The position numbers and the translations under genes were made by a program. From NCBI GenBank assembly GCA_040266995.1, contig JAWRHV010000001.1:45920-109919 (forward strand): a stretch of DNA of 64,000 bases, in the 5' to 3' direction. Of the stretch, positions 8,909 through 17,508 are shown one piece after another. How positions within the stretch are numbered: position 1 is the stretch's first letter; each line of letters begins with the position of its first letter. The stretch is from UBA4312 sp040266995. GTDB taxonomy: Bacteria > Bacillota_I > Bacilli_A > Erysipelotrichales > Erysipelotrichaceae. The notes below the pieces were generated by a model, which was not told where the DNA came from, searched no databases, and saw only the letters and a program-made list of their open reading frames with translations.

Positions 8909-8921
8909 ACTATTTCCTCTC

Positions 8922-9767
8922 CTACTCTTTTACACCACCGAGGGCCACCCCGGCCACGATGTACTTCGACAACAAGATATACACGATAATGATCGGAACG
9001 ATCGCTATCGTAATCAACATATAAACCTTACCCATATCAAACTTCAGAAAATCTGCACTACGTAAAGATGCAATCAGGATTGGTAATGTCTTCTTGTTAT
9101 TGGAAGAAATAACCAAAGCCGGAATGAAGTAGTTGTTCCAGGACTGAACGAAAGTAAAGATTGCCTGTACCGCGATCGCCGGTTTCATGATCGGCAGCAC
9201 GATAGAGTTAAAAATCTTAAATTCACCGCATCCATCAATGCGGGCAGCCTCCACTAATTCCATTGGCAAGCTTGACTGAATATAACTATGCATGAAATAG
9301 AATACAGACGGTGCAGCTATGGATGGAAGGAATAACGGAATCAACGTATTCATCAACTTCATCTTCGTAATCAACTGAATGAAACCCAGAGCAGAAACCT
9401 GTGTAGGCATGACAAGGATCAGCATAATGAAGATAAATGCCGGTTTCTTCAGCTTGAATTCGTAAGCGTACAAGCCATACGCTGTCAATGCCGAGAAATA
9501 AGTTGCCAGACCGGCCGAGCATACCGATACGATCAAAGAATTCTTGATTCCCGACAGCACCGGAATATTGGCATCCTTCAATACATTCTTCAAATTCTTC
9601 ATAAACGAAGAGCCCGGAATGAAAGAGAACCCTCGCTGGATCTGGAAATGGTTTCTCGTCGAGTTAATGATCAGAATGTAAAAGAAGAACAAGCATAAGA
9701 ACGCCAGAAATATCAGCAGTATGTACGCAATAATGGTACGCACATTCGATGTTTTCTTATTATTCAT
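8922..9767 (-). CDS. Carbohydrate ABC transporter permease (MalG type)
   Basis: Integral membrane subunit of a CUT1 sugar importer with six predicted helices. The EAA loop that docks the ATPase reads EAARIDGCGEFKIFNSIVLP near residues 185-205. TM1 begins at about residue 12 (IIAYILLIFLAFLCLFFFYI). AGGAGG precedes the ATG. It lies between the MalF-type permease and the ATPase with gaps of 12 and 13 nt. Substrate is inferred from the operon as cellobiose or short cello-oligosaccharides. Confidence 0.93.
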   Translation of the reverse strand: MNNKKTSNVRTIIAYILLIFLAFLCLFFFYILIINSTRNHFQIQRGFSFIPGSSFMKNLKNVLKDANIPVLSGIKNSLIVSVCSAGLATYFSALTAYGLYAYEFKLKKPAFIFIMLILVMPTQVSALGFIQLITKMKLMNTLIPLFLPSIAAPSVFYFMHSYIQSSLPMELVEAARIDGCGEFKIFNSIVLPIMKPAIAVQAIFTFVQSWNNYFIPALVISSNNKKTLPILIASLRSADFLKFDMGKVYMLITIAIVPIIIVYILLSKYIVAGVALGGVKE

Positions 9768-9779
9768 AATGGGCTCCTC

Positions 9780-10754
9780 CTAACCGTTTCCTTTATCTCT
9801 GTTACGAGATTTGTCTTTTTTTGCTTTCTCTCTCTTTCGACGAGCTTTACTATCATCATCACTGTTTAATGTAAAGTAAACGGCAATACATAAAATAGCG
9901 CAGATGATAAACAAGATCACGGAAATAGAACCGGCCATACCAAAGTTCTTACTATACAAGTGATTATTCAAATACATGATCAAGGTCGTAGCGCTTCGGT
10001 TCGGGCTTCCCTTGCCGTTTGTCAAGATCTGCGGAACATCGAACATCTGCAAACCACCGATCATGGAAGTAATCAAAACATAAACCAGGATCGGACGAAT
10101 CATCGGCAGCGTAATCTTGAAGAAGATCTGCGTCGGATTACATCCATCCAGTTCAGCTGCTTCAAATAATGCCGGGTTGATTCCCATAACAGCAGCCATT
10201 AACAATATGGTCGTATTTCCAAACCACATCAGAAAGTTCATCAACGCAACCAAACCTCTGGTTCCCGTGACGGACGATAAGAAACGGAATGGTTTCGCAA
10301 TCAATCCGGCGGATACCAGAAAGGCGTTGACCGGACCATTGTCAGAGAACAACGCGAAGAACAACATCGCGAAAGCACTGGCCATGATCAAATTCGGCAT
10401 ATAAATAACAACTTTAAAAAATTGTTTTCCTTTAATTTTTAAACGTACATCTGTAAACCATGCAGCCAGGATCAACGAAATGACAATCTGAGGAATAAAA
10501 CCTCCCAGCCACATAATGATTGTATTTCCTGCATATTTCAAAAAATCACTTCGAAATAAAGCTTGATAGTTTTTCAAACCCACAAAGTTCGGCCCGATTA
10601 CGGATAATCCGGAACGGTAGTATTCGAAGAAACTGTAATATATTGTTGAAATAAGCGGTATCAGCTGGAAAACCAGAAAGGCCAAGAAAAATGGAAGAAT
10701 AAAAATGTAACCCCATTTTGCATAGCTGACACTTTTATTTGCCTTATTATTCAT
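9780..10754 (-). CDS. Carbohydrate ABC transporter permease (MalF type)
   Basis: First permease of the importer, about 324 residues with six helices. The EAA loop reads EAAELDGCNPTQIFFKITLP at about 205-225. The N-terminus is cytosolic and the C-terminus ends in a very basic tail (KARRKREKAKKDKSRNRDKG), which is longer and more charged than usual. I placed the start at 10754 because GGAAGGAG precedes it; the upstream in-frame start has no such site. It follows the binding-protein gene after a strong hairpin, so its expression may be lower. Confidence 0.92.
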   Translation of the reverse strand: MNNKANKSVSYAKWGYIFILPFFLAFLVFQLIPLISTIYYSFFEYYRSGLSVIGPNFVGLKNYQALFRSDFLKYAGNTIIMWLGGFIPQIVISLILAAWFTDVRLKIKGKQFFKVVIYMPNLIMASAFAMLFFALFSDNGPVNAFLVSAGLIAKPFRFLSSVTGTRGLVALMNFLMWFGNTTILLMAAVMGINPALFEAAELDGCNPTQIFFKITLPMIRPILVYVLITSMIGGLQMFDVPQILTNGKGSPNRSATTLIMYLNNHLYSKNFGMAGSISVILFIICAILCIAVYFTLNSDDDSKARRKREKAKKDKSRNRDKGNG

Positions 10755-10809
10755 ACTCTCTCCTTCCCTCAAGTATTACCTCTGTCGGTACTATTTTAGA
10801 TAGAAAGAA

Positions 10810-10836
10810 GGGGCAGAAAGTGTTCCGCCCCTTTTT
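10810..10836. terminator. Hairpin between binding protein and permease genes
   Basis: Arms GGGGCAGAA (10810-10818) and TTCCGCCCC (10823-10831) form a 9 bp stem with one G-T pair. In the transcribed (minus) direction it is followed only by CTTCTTTC, so it is more likely a partial terminator or mRNA-stabilising stem than a full stop. Confidence 0.6.
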
Positions 10837-10853
10837 ATTGCCTATTTTATAGA

Positions 10854-12251
10854 TTATTCAGGCCAAACTACCTCAGTTAATTCTGGATACATTTCTTTAA
10901 TAGCTGTTTCAAAGTTAGCTTTAGCTGTATCTAAATCTACAGTTCCATCAAAGTAATCTTTGAAAGCTGCCTGGAATTTTTCGTTGCATCCCTGGTCATA
11001 CTTACCAGCATTGCTCATATCGATCTTATCCGCAGCTTCAACGAATAAAGCAACATGGTTCTGTCCACCTAAGAAGTCAGATCCGAAGTCAGGATCATCA
11101 GCGATTTCCTGCATTGCAGTTTTGTTATTTGTGTAATCCTGTGTATCTAATGTAATCTGTTTCATGATGTCTTTATCGCAAGTCAGCTTCAACATTACAT
11201 CTTTTACCAAGTCAGCGTTGTCAGTTCCAGTAGCTGCACAAATCCAAGTTCCACCCCAGTAGTAAGATTCCGGTCCTTCACAAACTGCGTAGTCACCATA
11301 GATACCGTTTCCAACTTTTGCTTCGCCATCTGGATCTTCCAGAGAGTTTCCTAACAATGTGAAGTTGATTCCCCAAGTAGAATAGAAGAATCCGAATACA
11401 TCTCCGTCAGGACCCTGGTCTTTTGCCCAACCATCATCCCATAAGGAAGTCTTGTTGTTATATCCGTTTTCTGTGTATTCTTTTGTCTGGTCAACCCAGC
11501 GCATGATGTTTTCGTCAACAGTAACCGTCGTATCTGTTACCCATGGAGCCGATACGTTGTTGGAGAATGTACGATAGGCATCATCGTATCCGGATAACAT
11601 CTTGTATCCTTTCTCGTTAGCCTGGGAAGCTACATCATCAAATTTATCCCAGTCAGCCAATGCAGCCTGTACTTCTTCCGGATCGTCTGTTCCAAGTACA
11701 TCTTTGGCAATCGAACGACGGTATGCAAACAAGCCTGGTGTTGCCTGCCATGTCGTTCCCTTGATAGCTCCGTCAGCATCGGTCACGATATCTTTTGTAT
11801 ACTGATACTGATCTGCCATATCTTCGTCCGTTAATCCTAAGTCTTTTACGTTCATTGTGTATTCAGAATCAACGTATTTTAATGCGTAGTCTGCTTCTAC
11901 CAGGAAGATATCGATCTTGTCATCTGCTGCTGCATCTGCCTGCGCTAACAAACCTTCATCCAATTTGTCCTGATAGTTGTTTCCTTCGTTCGGATTGATC
12001 GTCCATTTAACAACAGTTCCATCCTTTAATGTTGTTGTGGACTTGTCATCAGAAACTTTTTCAACTTCCGGGTAGTAGTCATTGAAACGGCTCTGGAATT
12101 CATCATTCCAACACCAAATGTTTAATACTTTTCCTGCTTCATCAGAAGCTGCGTCTTTAGAAGAGCTTCCACCGGAGCTAGAGCTTCCACAAGCTACTAA
12201 AGATAATCCCATTGCACCAGCAAGCAGGATGTTCGCAAAACGTTTTTTCAT
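10854..12251 (-). CDS. Sugar-binding lipoprotein of ABC transporter
   Basis: Extracellular solute-binding protein of family 1, anchored to the membrane by lipid. The signal peptide ends in the lipobox LVAC with Cys21, followed by a flexible Ser/Gly run. The mature part (about 445 residues) is acidic and Trp-rich (LNIWCWNDEFQSRF, YYWGGTWICAATG), as expected for stacking on sugar rings. AGGAGG precedes the start. It lies 21 nt downstream of the lacI-type gene and ahead of both permeases. Cellobiose or cello-oligosaccharide binding is inferred from the neighbouring phosphorylase. Confidence 0.92.
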   Translation of the reverse strand: MKKRFANILLAGAMGLSLVACGSSSSGGSSSKDAASDEAGKVLNIWCWNDEFQSRFNDYYPEVEKVSDDKSTTTLKDGTVVKWTINPNEGNNYQDKLDEGLLAQADAAADDKIDIFLVEADYALKYVDSEYTMNVKDLGLTDEDMADQYQYTKDIVTDADGAIKGTTWQATPGLFAYRRSIAKDVLGTDDPEEVQAALADWDKFDDVASQANEKGYKMLSGYDDAYRTFSNNVSAPWVTDTTVTVDENIMRWVDQTKEYTENGYNNKTSLWDDGWAKDQGPDGDVFGFFYSTWGINFTLLGNSLEDPDGEAKVGNGIYGDYAVCEGPESYYWGGTWICAATGTDNADLVKDVMLKLTCDKDIMKQITLDTQDYTNNKTAMQEIADDPDFGSDFLGGQNHVALFVEAADKIDMSNAGKYDQGCNEKFQAAFKDYFDGTVDLDTAKANFETAIKEMYPELTEVVWPE

Positions 12252-12272
12252 AATGTTTCCTCCTATAAAATA

Positions 12273-13280
12273 TTAAACCGTTTTTACGCTGTATCCTTCA
12301 GCGAATTTTCCAGACACTTTGATTTCCTCGGCAATGCAAGTCTTACTATTTTCGATTTTATCAATCAGTTTTCTGGCTGACATTCTTCCAATTTTATCTG
12401 CGTCTTGATAGTAAGTCGTAAGCTTAGGTCTAAGTATACTTGACATCGGAATTCCATCATACCCAACTACGCTGACATCCTCAGGGACCGAAAGCCCCAT
12501 CTTCTCCAGCTCTATCATGCCGCCCAGATATGAATAATCATCCGGATACATGATGGCTGTCGGTGGTTCTTCCATCTCCATCAGCTGTCGCGTCGCCTTC
12601 CTGCTAGGTATAGGATCATGATATTTTCCTTCAACAACATAAGAATCACGAACGCTCACTCCGTAATCACTCATGGCCCGATAGAATCCTAACAGTCTTT
12701 TTGTCGTGACAGATGTCATTTCTCCGTGGATAAACGCAATTCTTTTATGACCTTTTTCGATCAAGTACTTGGTCAAAGCATATGCACCTTCCACATTGTC
12801 TGACATAACACAGTTGATGTTATCAAACGAGTAATCGATCGTAACCGTCGGAATCTCGCTTTTCACAAGATCGATCACCGACTCATTGCTGAAATCCACA
12901 CTCGCGATAATCACACCATCGCATTTTCGATACCTACAATGTTCTAAAAATGAAAGCTTCTGATTGCCCAGGCTCTGACTCAAAAAAGTAATGTCGTATC
13001 CAAGCTTTTCCGCCTCATCTTTAACACCGTTCAAAATCGTTGCGAAATATTCATGCGTCAGTCCACACATTGTCTCATCGATAAACAGGACACCCAGATT
13101 GTGGGAATTGTTGGTTTTCAGTGATCTGGCAGCAATGTTGGGAATATAATTCATTTCCTTCGCTGTTCGTTTTACCAGCTCTGCTGTCTGTTCACTAATA
13201 TCTCCATACCCGTTCAGTGCCTTGCTAACAGTCGCCGGGGACACTCCGCATTTTCGCGAAATATCTTTAATTGTAATCAT
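12273..13280 (-). CDS. LacI-family transcriptional regulator of the cellobiose genes
   Basis: DNA-binding repressor with sugar-sensing domain; 335 residues, standard length. The N-terminal helix-turn-helix reads TIKDISRKCGVSPATVSKAL, with the hinge helix near NIAARSLKTNNS. The rest is a periplasmic-binding-protein fold (GVLFIDETMCGL, VVGYDGIPMSSILRP). It is the first gene of the leftward operon and faces the cellobiose phosphorylase gene. Two almost identical palindromes lie at the start sites of both transcripts, so autoregulation plus control of the phosphorylase is the simplest reading. Confidence 0.92.
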   Translation of the reverse strand: MITIKDISRKCGVSPATVSKALNGYGDISEQTAELVKRTAKEMNYIPNIAARSLKTNNSHNLGVLFIDETMCGLTHEYFATILNGVKDEAEKLGYDITFLSQSLGNQKLSFLEHCRYRKCDGVIIASVDFSNESVIDLVKSEIPTVTIDYSFDNINCVMSDNVEGAYALTKYLIEKGHKRIAFIHGEMTSVTTKRLLGFYRAMSDYGVSVRDSYVVEGKYHDPIPSRKATRQLMEMEEPPTAIMYPDDYSYLGGMIELEKMGLSVPEDVSVVGYDGIPMSSILRPKLTTYYQDADKIGRMSARKLIDKIENSKTCIAEEIKVSGKFAEGYSVKTV

Positions 13281-13350
13281 TAGCTCACCTCATTTTATAC
13301 AGATATGACTACTACCCAGCCAGTTGACCTAATGCCCGAAAAATTCTTTT

Positions 13351-13364
13351 CGAATACGTTTTCG
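13351..13364. promoter_or_regulatory. LacI-type operator O1
   Basis: CGAATACGTTTTCG is a near-perfect palindrome with a central CG-containing core. It begins at the predicted +1 of the leftward lacI operon. Its reverse complement is identical to O2. Confidence 0.75.
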
Positions 13365-13371
13365 TAATTTC

Positions 13372-13400
13372 ATTGTAAAGCGTTTTCAATGAATAGTCAA
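13372..13400 (-). promoter_or_regulatory. Promoter of the lacI-ABC operon with cre-like site
   Basis: On the minus strand, TTGACT (13400-13395), 17 nt and TACAAT (13377-13372). Between them lies TGAAAACGCTTTACA (13388-13374), a CcpA cre-like sequence one base longer than consensus, so carbon catabolite repression is plausible. Confidence 0.65.
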
Positions 13401-13474
13401 TCTGTAAGAATCACAAATATTCTTTTGTTTTTTGTGCATATTGCACAATCTGTTATCTCGTTTTTACTTGTTTA

Positions 13475-13503
13475 TTTACATTTGAAAAGTCTATGTATAA
13501 AAT
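13475..13503 (+). promoter_or_regulatory. Promoter of cellobiose phosphorylase gene
   Basis: TTTACA (13475-13480) and TAAAAT (13498-13503) with a 17 nt spacer. The predicted start is near 13510, about 10 bases ahead of operator O2. Confidence 0.5.
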
Positions 13504-13516
13504 AATGATAAATGGC

Positions 13517-13534
13517 GACGAAAACGTATTCGTC
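13517..13534. promoter_or_regulatory. LacI-type operator O2
   Basis: GACGAAAACGTATTCGTC contains the 14-mer CGAAAACGTATTCG (13519-13532), the exact reverse complement of O1. It lies in the 5' leader of the phosphorylase gene, so a bound repressor would block elongation. Centre-to-centre distance to O1 is 168 bp. Confidence 0.75.
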
Positions 13535-13573
13535 CCTATATTTTGTAGAATCATGAAAGGACGGTTAAACCCT

Positions 13574-16009
13574 ATGAAATACGGTTATTTCGACGATACA
13601 GCAAAAGAATATGTCATCGAATCCCCCAGAACTCCATTACCATGGATCAATTACTTAGGATCCCAGGAATTCTTTCGTTTGATATCCAATACATCCGGAG
13701 GCTATTGTTTTTACAAAGACGCCAAACTGCTCCGTTTGACTCGTTATCGCTATAACAACAGTCCGCTGGACTCCAATGGACATTATTATTATATAAAAGA
13801 TGGGGATACGATCTGGAATCCCGGCTGGCAACCAGTACAGACAGAACTGGATGCCTATACCTGCCGACATGGATTAGGTTATACCATTATCTCGGGAACA
13901 AAAGATCAAGTTCGTGCAGATCAAGAAGTTTTTGTTCCGGTCAATGAAACTTGTGAACTGACAAGGATCACCCTTACCAATGAATCCGATATGGAAAAAG
14001 ATCTTGACCTTTTCAGCTATGTCGAATTCTGTTTATGGAACGCCGAAGATGATTCCACGAATTTTCAAAGAAACTTCTCTACCGGTGAAGTTGAAGTGAT
14101 CGACAGCTGCATCTACCATAAAACGGAATACCGTGAACGTCGGAATCACTATGCCCTGTTTGCGTGCAACCGGGAAGTCGATGGGTTTGATACAAGCCGT
14201 GATGAATTTGTCGGTATCTACAATGGACCACACAATCCACAGGCTGTTAAAGAAGGAAAGAGCCATAACAGTATCGCTCATGGATGGGCTCCGATCGGCA
14301 GCCACCATATCCATCTGCACTTAAAACCGGGAGAACGTGTTTCAACGATCTTTATTCTTGGTTACTGCGAAAATCCATATGAAGAAAAATTTGAATCGTT
14401 GAACGTAATCAATAAAAAGCCGGCGGACCGTCTGGTTTCCTTGTTCTCCACAGATGAAGATTTCGATGCAGCCCTTGAATCTTTAAGACAATATTGGGAT
14501 CAGCTTTTATCGACCTACTCTATTACCAGTCACGATGAAAAGCTCAACCGTATCGTGAATATATGGAATCAATACCAATGTATGGTGACCTTTAATATGT
14601 CCCGCAGCGCCAGTTACTTTGAAAGCGGCATGGGCCGAGGAATGGGCTTCCGTGACTCCTGCCAGGATCTGCTGGGCTTTGTCCATCTGATTCCGGAAAG
14701 AGCCAGAGAACGAATTCTCGATATCGCCAATACACAATTCGAAGATGGAAGTGCCTATCACCAATACCAGCCATTGACCAAGAGAGGTAACCTGGCAGTA
14801 GGCAGCGGATTCAATGACGATCCACTTTGGCTGATTGCCGGAACGGCTGCTTATCTAAGAGAAACCGGCGATTTCTCCATTCTGGATGAAATGTGTGATT
14901 TTGATAACGATTCTTCCAAAGCCGCTCCGTTAATGGAACACTTACGTCGAAGCTTCCATTATACCGCAACCCATAAAGGGCCACATGCCCTGCCTCTGAT
15001 CGGACGGGCTGACTGGAATGACTGTCTGAATCTCAACTGTTTCTCTGAAACACCAGGGGAAAGCTTCCAGATTACCGGACCGAGCGAAGGCCCGGTGGCA
15101 GAAAGTGTGTTTATTGCCGGTATGTTCGTAAAATATGGACTGGAATATGCGGATATCTGTAAACACATCGGCCTGGATCAGGAAGCCGAAGAAGTCATTG
15201 CCCAGGTAGAACAGATGCGGACAGCGATATTGGATGCCGGTTGGGATGGCGAATGGTTCGTACGCGCTTACGATGCTTACTCCAATCCTATCGGCAGCAA
15301 AGTATGCGAAGAAGGACAAATCTTTATTGAACCACAAGGAATGTGCGTTATGGCTGGTGTCGGTGTAGAGACCGGACAAGCAGCCAAGGCTTTAAAGAGT
15401 GTGGAAAAGCACTTGGAAACAGAGTTTGGAATCGTATTAAATCAACCCGCTTATCAGAGATACCATGTGGAATTAGGAGAAATCAGTTCTTATCCGCCTG
15501 GATATAAAGAAAATGCCGGAATTTTCTGTCACAACAATCCATGGATTGCGTGTGCAGAAACCGTATTAGGCCATGGAAACCGTGCCTTCTCTGTTTTCAA
15601 AAAAACGTGCCCGGTTTATCTGGAAGATATCAGCGAAATCCATCGGACAGAACCTTATGTTTACTGCCAGATGGTAGCCGGCAAAGATGCCCCGACCCAT
15701 GGAGAAGGAAAAAACAGCTGGCTGACCGGAACCGCCGCGTGGACATTCACCTGCATGAGCCAGTACATCCTGGGAATTCAACCGACATTGGATGGATTGC
15801 GCATTGACCCATGCATTCCGGATACATTGGAATCCTTTACCTGCAAGCGGATCTACCGCAATGCGACATACAATATTTCGGTAGATAATCACGCCAAGGC
15901 ACAAAAAGGTGTCAAAAAAATGATCGTTAACGGTAAGGAGGTGCAAGGAAATATCGTTCCTCTCTCCGATCATTGTAAAGAATATGATATTCAAGTCACA
16001 CTTGGATAA
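13574..16009 (+). CDS. cbp: Cellobiose phosphorylase (GH94)
   Basis: Cleaves cellobiose with phosphate to alpha-glucose 1-phosphate and glucose in the cytosol, saving one ATP compared with hydrolysis. The start at MKYGYFDD gives 811 residues, the same length I recall for clostridial cellobiose phosphorylases, with near-identical blocks throughout (WINYLG, RRNHYA, WNQYQCMVTFNMSRSASYFE, FRDSCQDLLGF). The catalytic acid is Asp483 in RADWNDCLNL. The upstream in-frame ATG at 13493 precedes the proposed transcription start, so it is not used. AAAGGA is 12 nt before ATG 13574, a little far. No signal peptide. It is divergent from the importer operon and shares its operator sequence. Confidence 0.95.
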   Translation: MKYGYFDDTAKEYVIESPRTPLPWINYLGSQEFFRLISNTSGGYCFYKDAKLLRLTRYRYNNSPLDSNGHYYYIKDGDTIWNPGWQPVQTELDAYTCRHGLGYTIISGTKDQVRADQEVFVPVNETCELTRITLTNESDMEKDLDLFSYVEFCLWNAEDDSTNFQRNFSTGEVEVIDSCIYHKTEYRERRNHYALFACNREVDGFDTSRDEFVGIYNGPHNPQAVKEGKSHNSIAHGWAPIGSHHIHLHLKPGERVSTIFILGYCENPYEEKFESLNVINKKPADRLVSLFSTDEDFDAALESLRQYWDQLLSTYSITSHDEKLNRIVNIWNQYQCMVTFNMSRSASYFESGMGRGMGFRDSCQDLLGFVHLIPERARERILDIANTQFEDGSAYHQYQPLTKRGNLAVGSGFNDDPLWLIAGTAAYLRETGDFSILDEMCDFDNDSSKAAPLMEHLRRSFHYTATHKGPHALPLIGRADWNDCLNLNCFSETPGESFQITGPSEGPVAESVFIAGMFVKYGLEYADICKHIGLDQEAEEVIAQVEQMRTAILDAGWDGEWFVRAYDAYSNPIGSKVCEEGQIFIEPQGMCVMAGVGVETGQAAKALKSVEKHLETEFGIVLNQPAYQRYHVELGEISSYPPGYKENAGIFCHNNPWIACAETVLGHGNRAFSVFKKTCPVYLEDISEIHRTEPYVYCQMVAGKDAPTHGEGKNSWLTGTAAWTFTCMSQYILGIQPTLDGLRIDPCIPDTLESFTCKRIYRNATYNISVDNHAKAQKGVKKMIVNGKEVQGNIVPLSDHCKEYDIQVTLG

Positions 16010-16018
16010 TTCGATTAA

Positions 16019-16058
16019 AAGCTCAAGGTTCCCTATCCTCCTCCTTGGGCTTTTATAA
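16019..16058 (+). terminator. Terminator of cellobiose phosphorylase gene
   Basis: AAGCTCAAGG and CCTTGGGCTT pair (one G-T) and are followed by TTTATAAT. Confidence 0.75.
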
Positions 16059-16062
16059 TGCC

Positions 16063-16087
16063 AAAAAAAGATCCTGTTAAGGATCTT
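16063..16087 (-). terminator. Terminator of the mgtC pair
   Basis: AAGATCC and GGATCTT pair around six bases; a T run follows on the minus strand. Confidence 0.8.
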
Positions 16088-16775
16088 AGATCGTCTCCGC
16101 AGAAACAATGCCGTTCATTGCGTTGATATGGTCCACCAGTTCCTTTTGGTTGACCGGCTGATCCGGCCGTAAGGTGATCATGCCGGAATACATGGATATA
16201 TTATTCTCATTGGTGCCTGTAATCTGCAGATTGGTGATAGCCATGCTCTGGTCTTTACAGTATCGCAGCACATCATCCAGATTGTCTTTTTTGAAATAGC
16301 TGACAACCAGTTTGAATTCCGGTGAACGATGCATCTGCGCCTTGATGTTGGCAAAATAGGTTTCCGCAAGAAGAACCAGAATAACAGCCAGGATCGCCCC
16401 TTCATAGAAGCCGGCTCCCACCGCAATACCGATGACACCATCGGTCCATAATCCGGCAGCCGTCGTCAGGCCTTTGACCGTTTTCTTTCTTGTAACCACG
16501 ATCGTTCCTGCACCGATAAAACCTAACCCTGTTACAACCTGTGCCCCGATACGGGACATATCGGTTGGAACTTTCAAACCAAGATAGAGAAATAAACCAG
16601 TCAGACTGGCAACACAAGCACCGATACACACCAGTATGTGGGTACGGAAGCCCGCATTCTTATGATTGTAAGAACGTTCCAGTCCGATCAGACCTCCCAA
16701 GATAAACGCACATATCATTTTAACAAGAACGGAAAGAAAGTCTATCCCTCGAACCGCATTAAATATTGTGATCAT
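16086..16775 (-). CDS. MgtC/SapB-family membrane protein (second copy)
   Basis: About 229 residues with four N-terminal helices and a soluble C-terminal ACT-like domain. The family core is GGLIGLERSYNHKNAGFRTH followed by LGFIGAGTIVVTRKKTVKGL, with the conserved Arg and the GAGTI loop. MgtC proteins in other bacteria act in magnesium stress and inhibit the ATP synthase; the role here is not known. The start 16775 has AGGAGG upstream. It lies 10 nt after the first copy and must be co-transcribed with it. The two copies are clearly diverged, not a recent duplication. Confidence 0.9.
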   Translation of the reverse strand: MITIFNAVRGIDFLSVLVKMICAFILGGLIGLERSYNHKNAGFRTHILVCIGACVASLTGLFLYLGLKVPTDMSRIGAQVVTGLGFIGAGTIVVTRKKTVKGLTTAAGLWTDGVIGIAVGAGFYEGAILAVILVLLAETYFANIKAQMHRSPEFKLVVSYFKKDNLDDVLRYCKDQSMAITNLQITGTNENNISMYSGMITLRPDQPVNQKELVDHINAMNGIVSAETI

Positions 16776-16785
16776 ATGTTCCCTC

Positions 16786-17508
16786 CTAACGCAATTCTTC
16801 GATCGCATACACACACGATAAAGCCGCTACGGCGGACAATACACTGGAATGCGATGGATTCTCTTTGCTCAGTTTCATAGAGAAAATAGCCGAAGGATGA
16901 TGTTCCCCCATCTTTTTGACCCGTTCCACTTCAATATCATAGATATGCGCCCCTTCTTCTCTAAGTACATCAGATATTTGACCAATACTGTTAATTGAAT
17001 CAAATTCAACAGATAATGTAACATTTCGCGCTTTTCTTTTATATAAAATCTCCAATGGATACATAACTTCCAAAACCAGGATCATCATGATCAATGTAAC
17101 AATCACCAGCTCAAAGAAACCGGCGCCGCATGCTAATCCCATACATACAGAAGCAAACAAGCCGGCAGCCGTTGTCAACCCGGACAAACGCTGATGGCTG
17201 ACAGATAGAATAGTTCCCGCAGCCAGGAAACCGATCCCGCTGATTGCCTGGGTTCCGACACGTGATGCATCAAATTTCTCGCCGACTTCGGCAACGATGG
17301 GAGCCCATGCCCCTTTGATCATCTCATATTCATACAAAGAGATCAGAATACATAATGCAGCACCTATACTAGCTAACATATAGGTTCTCAGTCCGGCGGC
17401 CTGTTCTCTTTTAGACCGTCCCCATCCAATCACTCCACCTGCTATCATTGCCAGCACCAGACGAAGGGCTACGGATAAAAACGTAAACTCTCTTAATGTT
17501 TCCATCAT
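16786..17508 (-). CDS. MgtC/SapB-family membrane protein (first copy)
   Basis: Membrane protein of 240 residues. Core motifs are GGVIGWGRSKREQAAGLRTY and GIGFLAAGTILSVSHQRLSGL, where the second copy has GAGTI and this one has AAGTI. A soluble C-terminal domain starts near residue 150 (VTLSVEFDSINSIGQISDVL). The ATG at 17508 has AGGAGG 10 nt upstream; the next codon is also ATG. A leader of about 280 nt precedes it, with an intrinsic terminator and an anti-ribosome-site segment, so expression is probably controlled by RNA. Confidence 0.9.
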   Translation of the reverse strand: MMETLREFTFLSVALRLVLAMIAGGVIGWGRSKREQAAGLRTYMLASIGAALCILISLYEYEMIKGAWAPIVAEVGEKFDASRVGTQAISGIGFLAAGTILSVSHQRLSGLTTAAGLFASVCMGLACGAGFFELVIVTLIMMILVLEVMYPLEILYKRKARNVTLSVEFDSINSIGQISDVLREEGAHIYDIEVERVKKMGEHHPSAIFSMKLSKENPSHSSVLSAVAALSCVYAIEELR

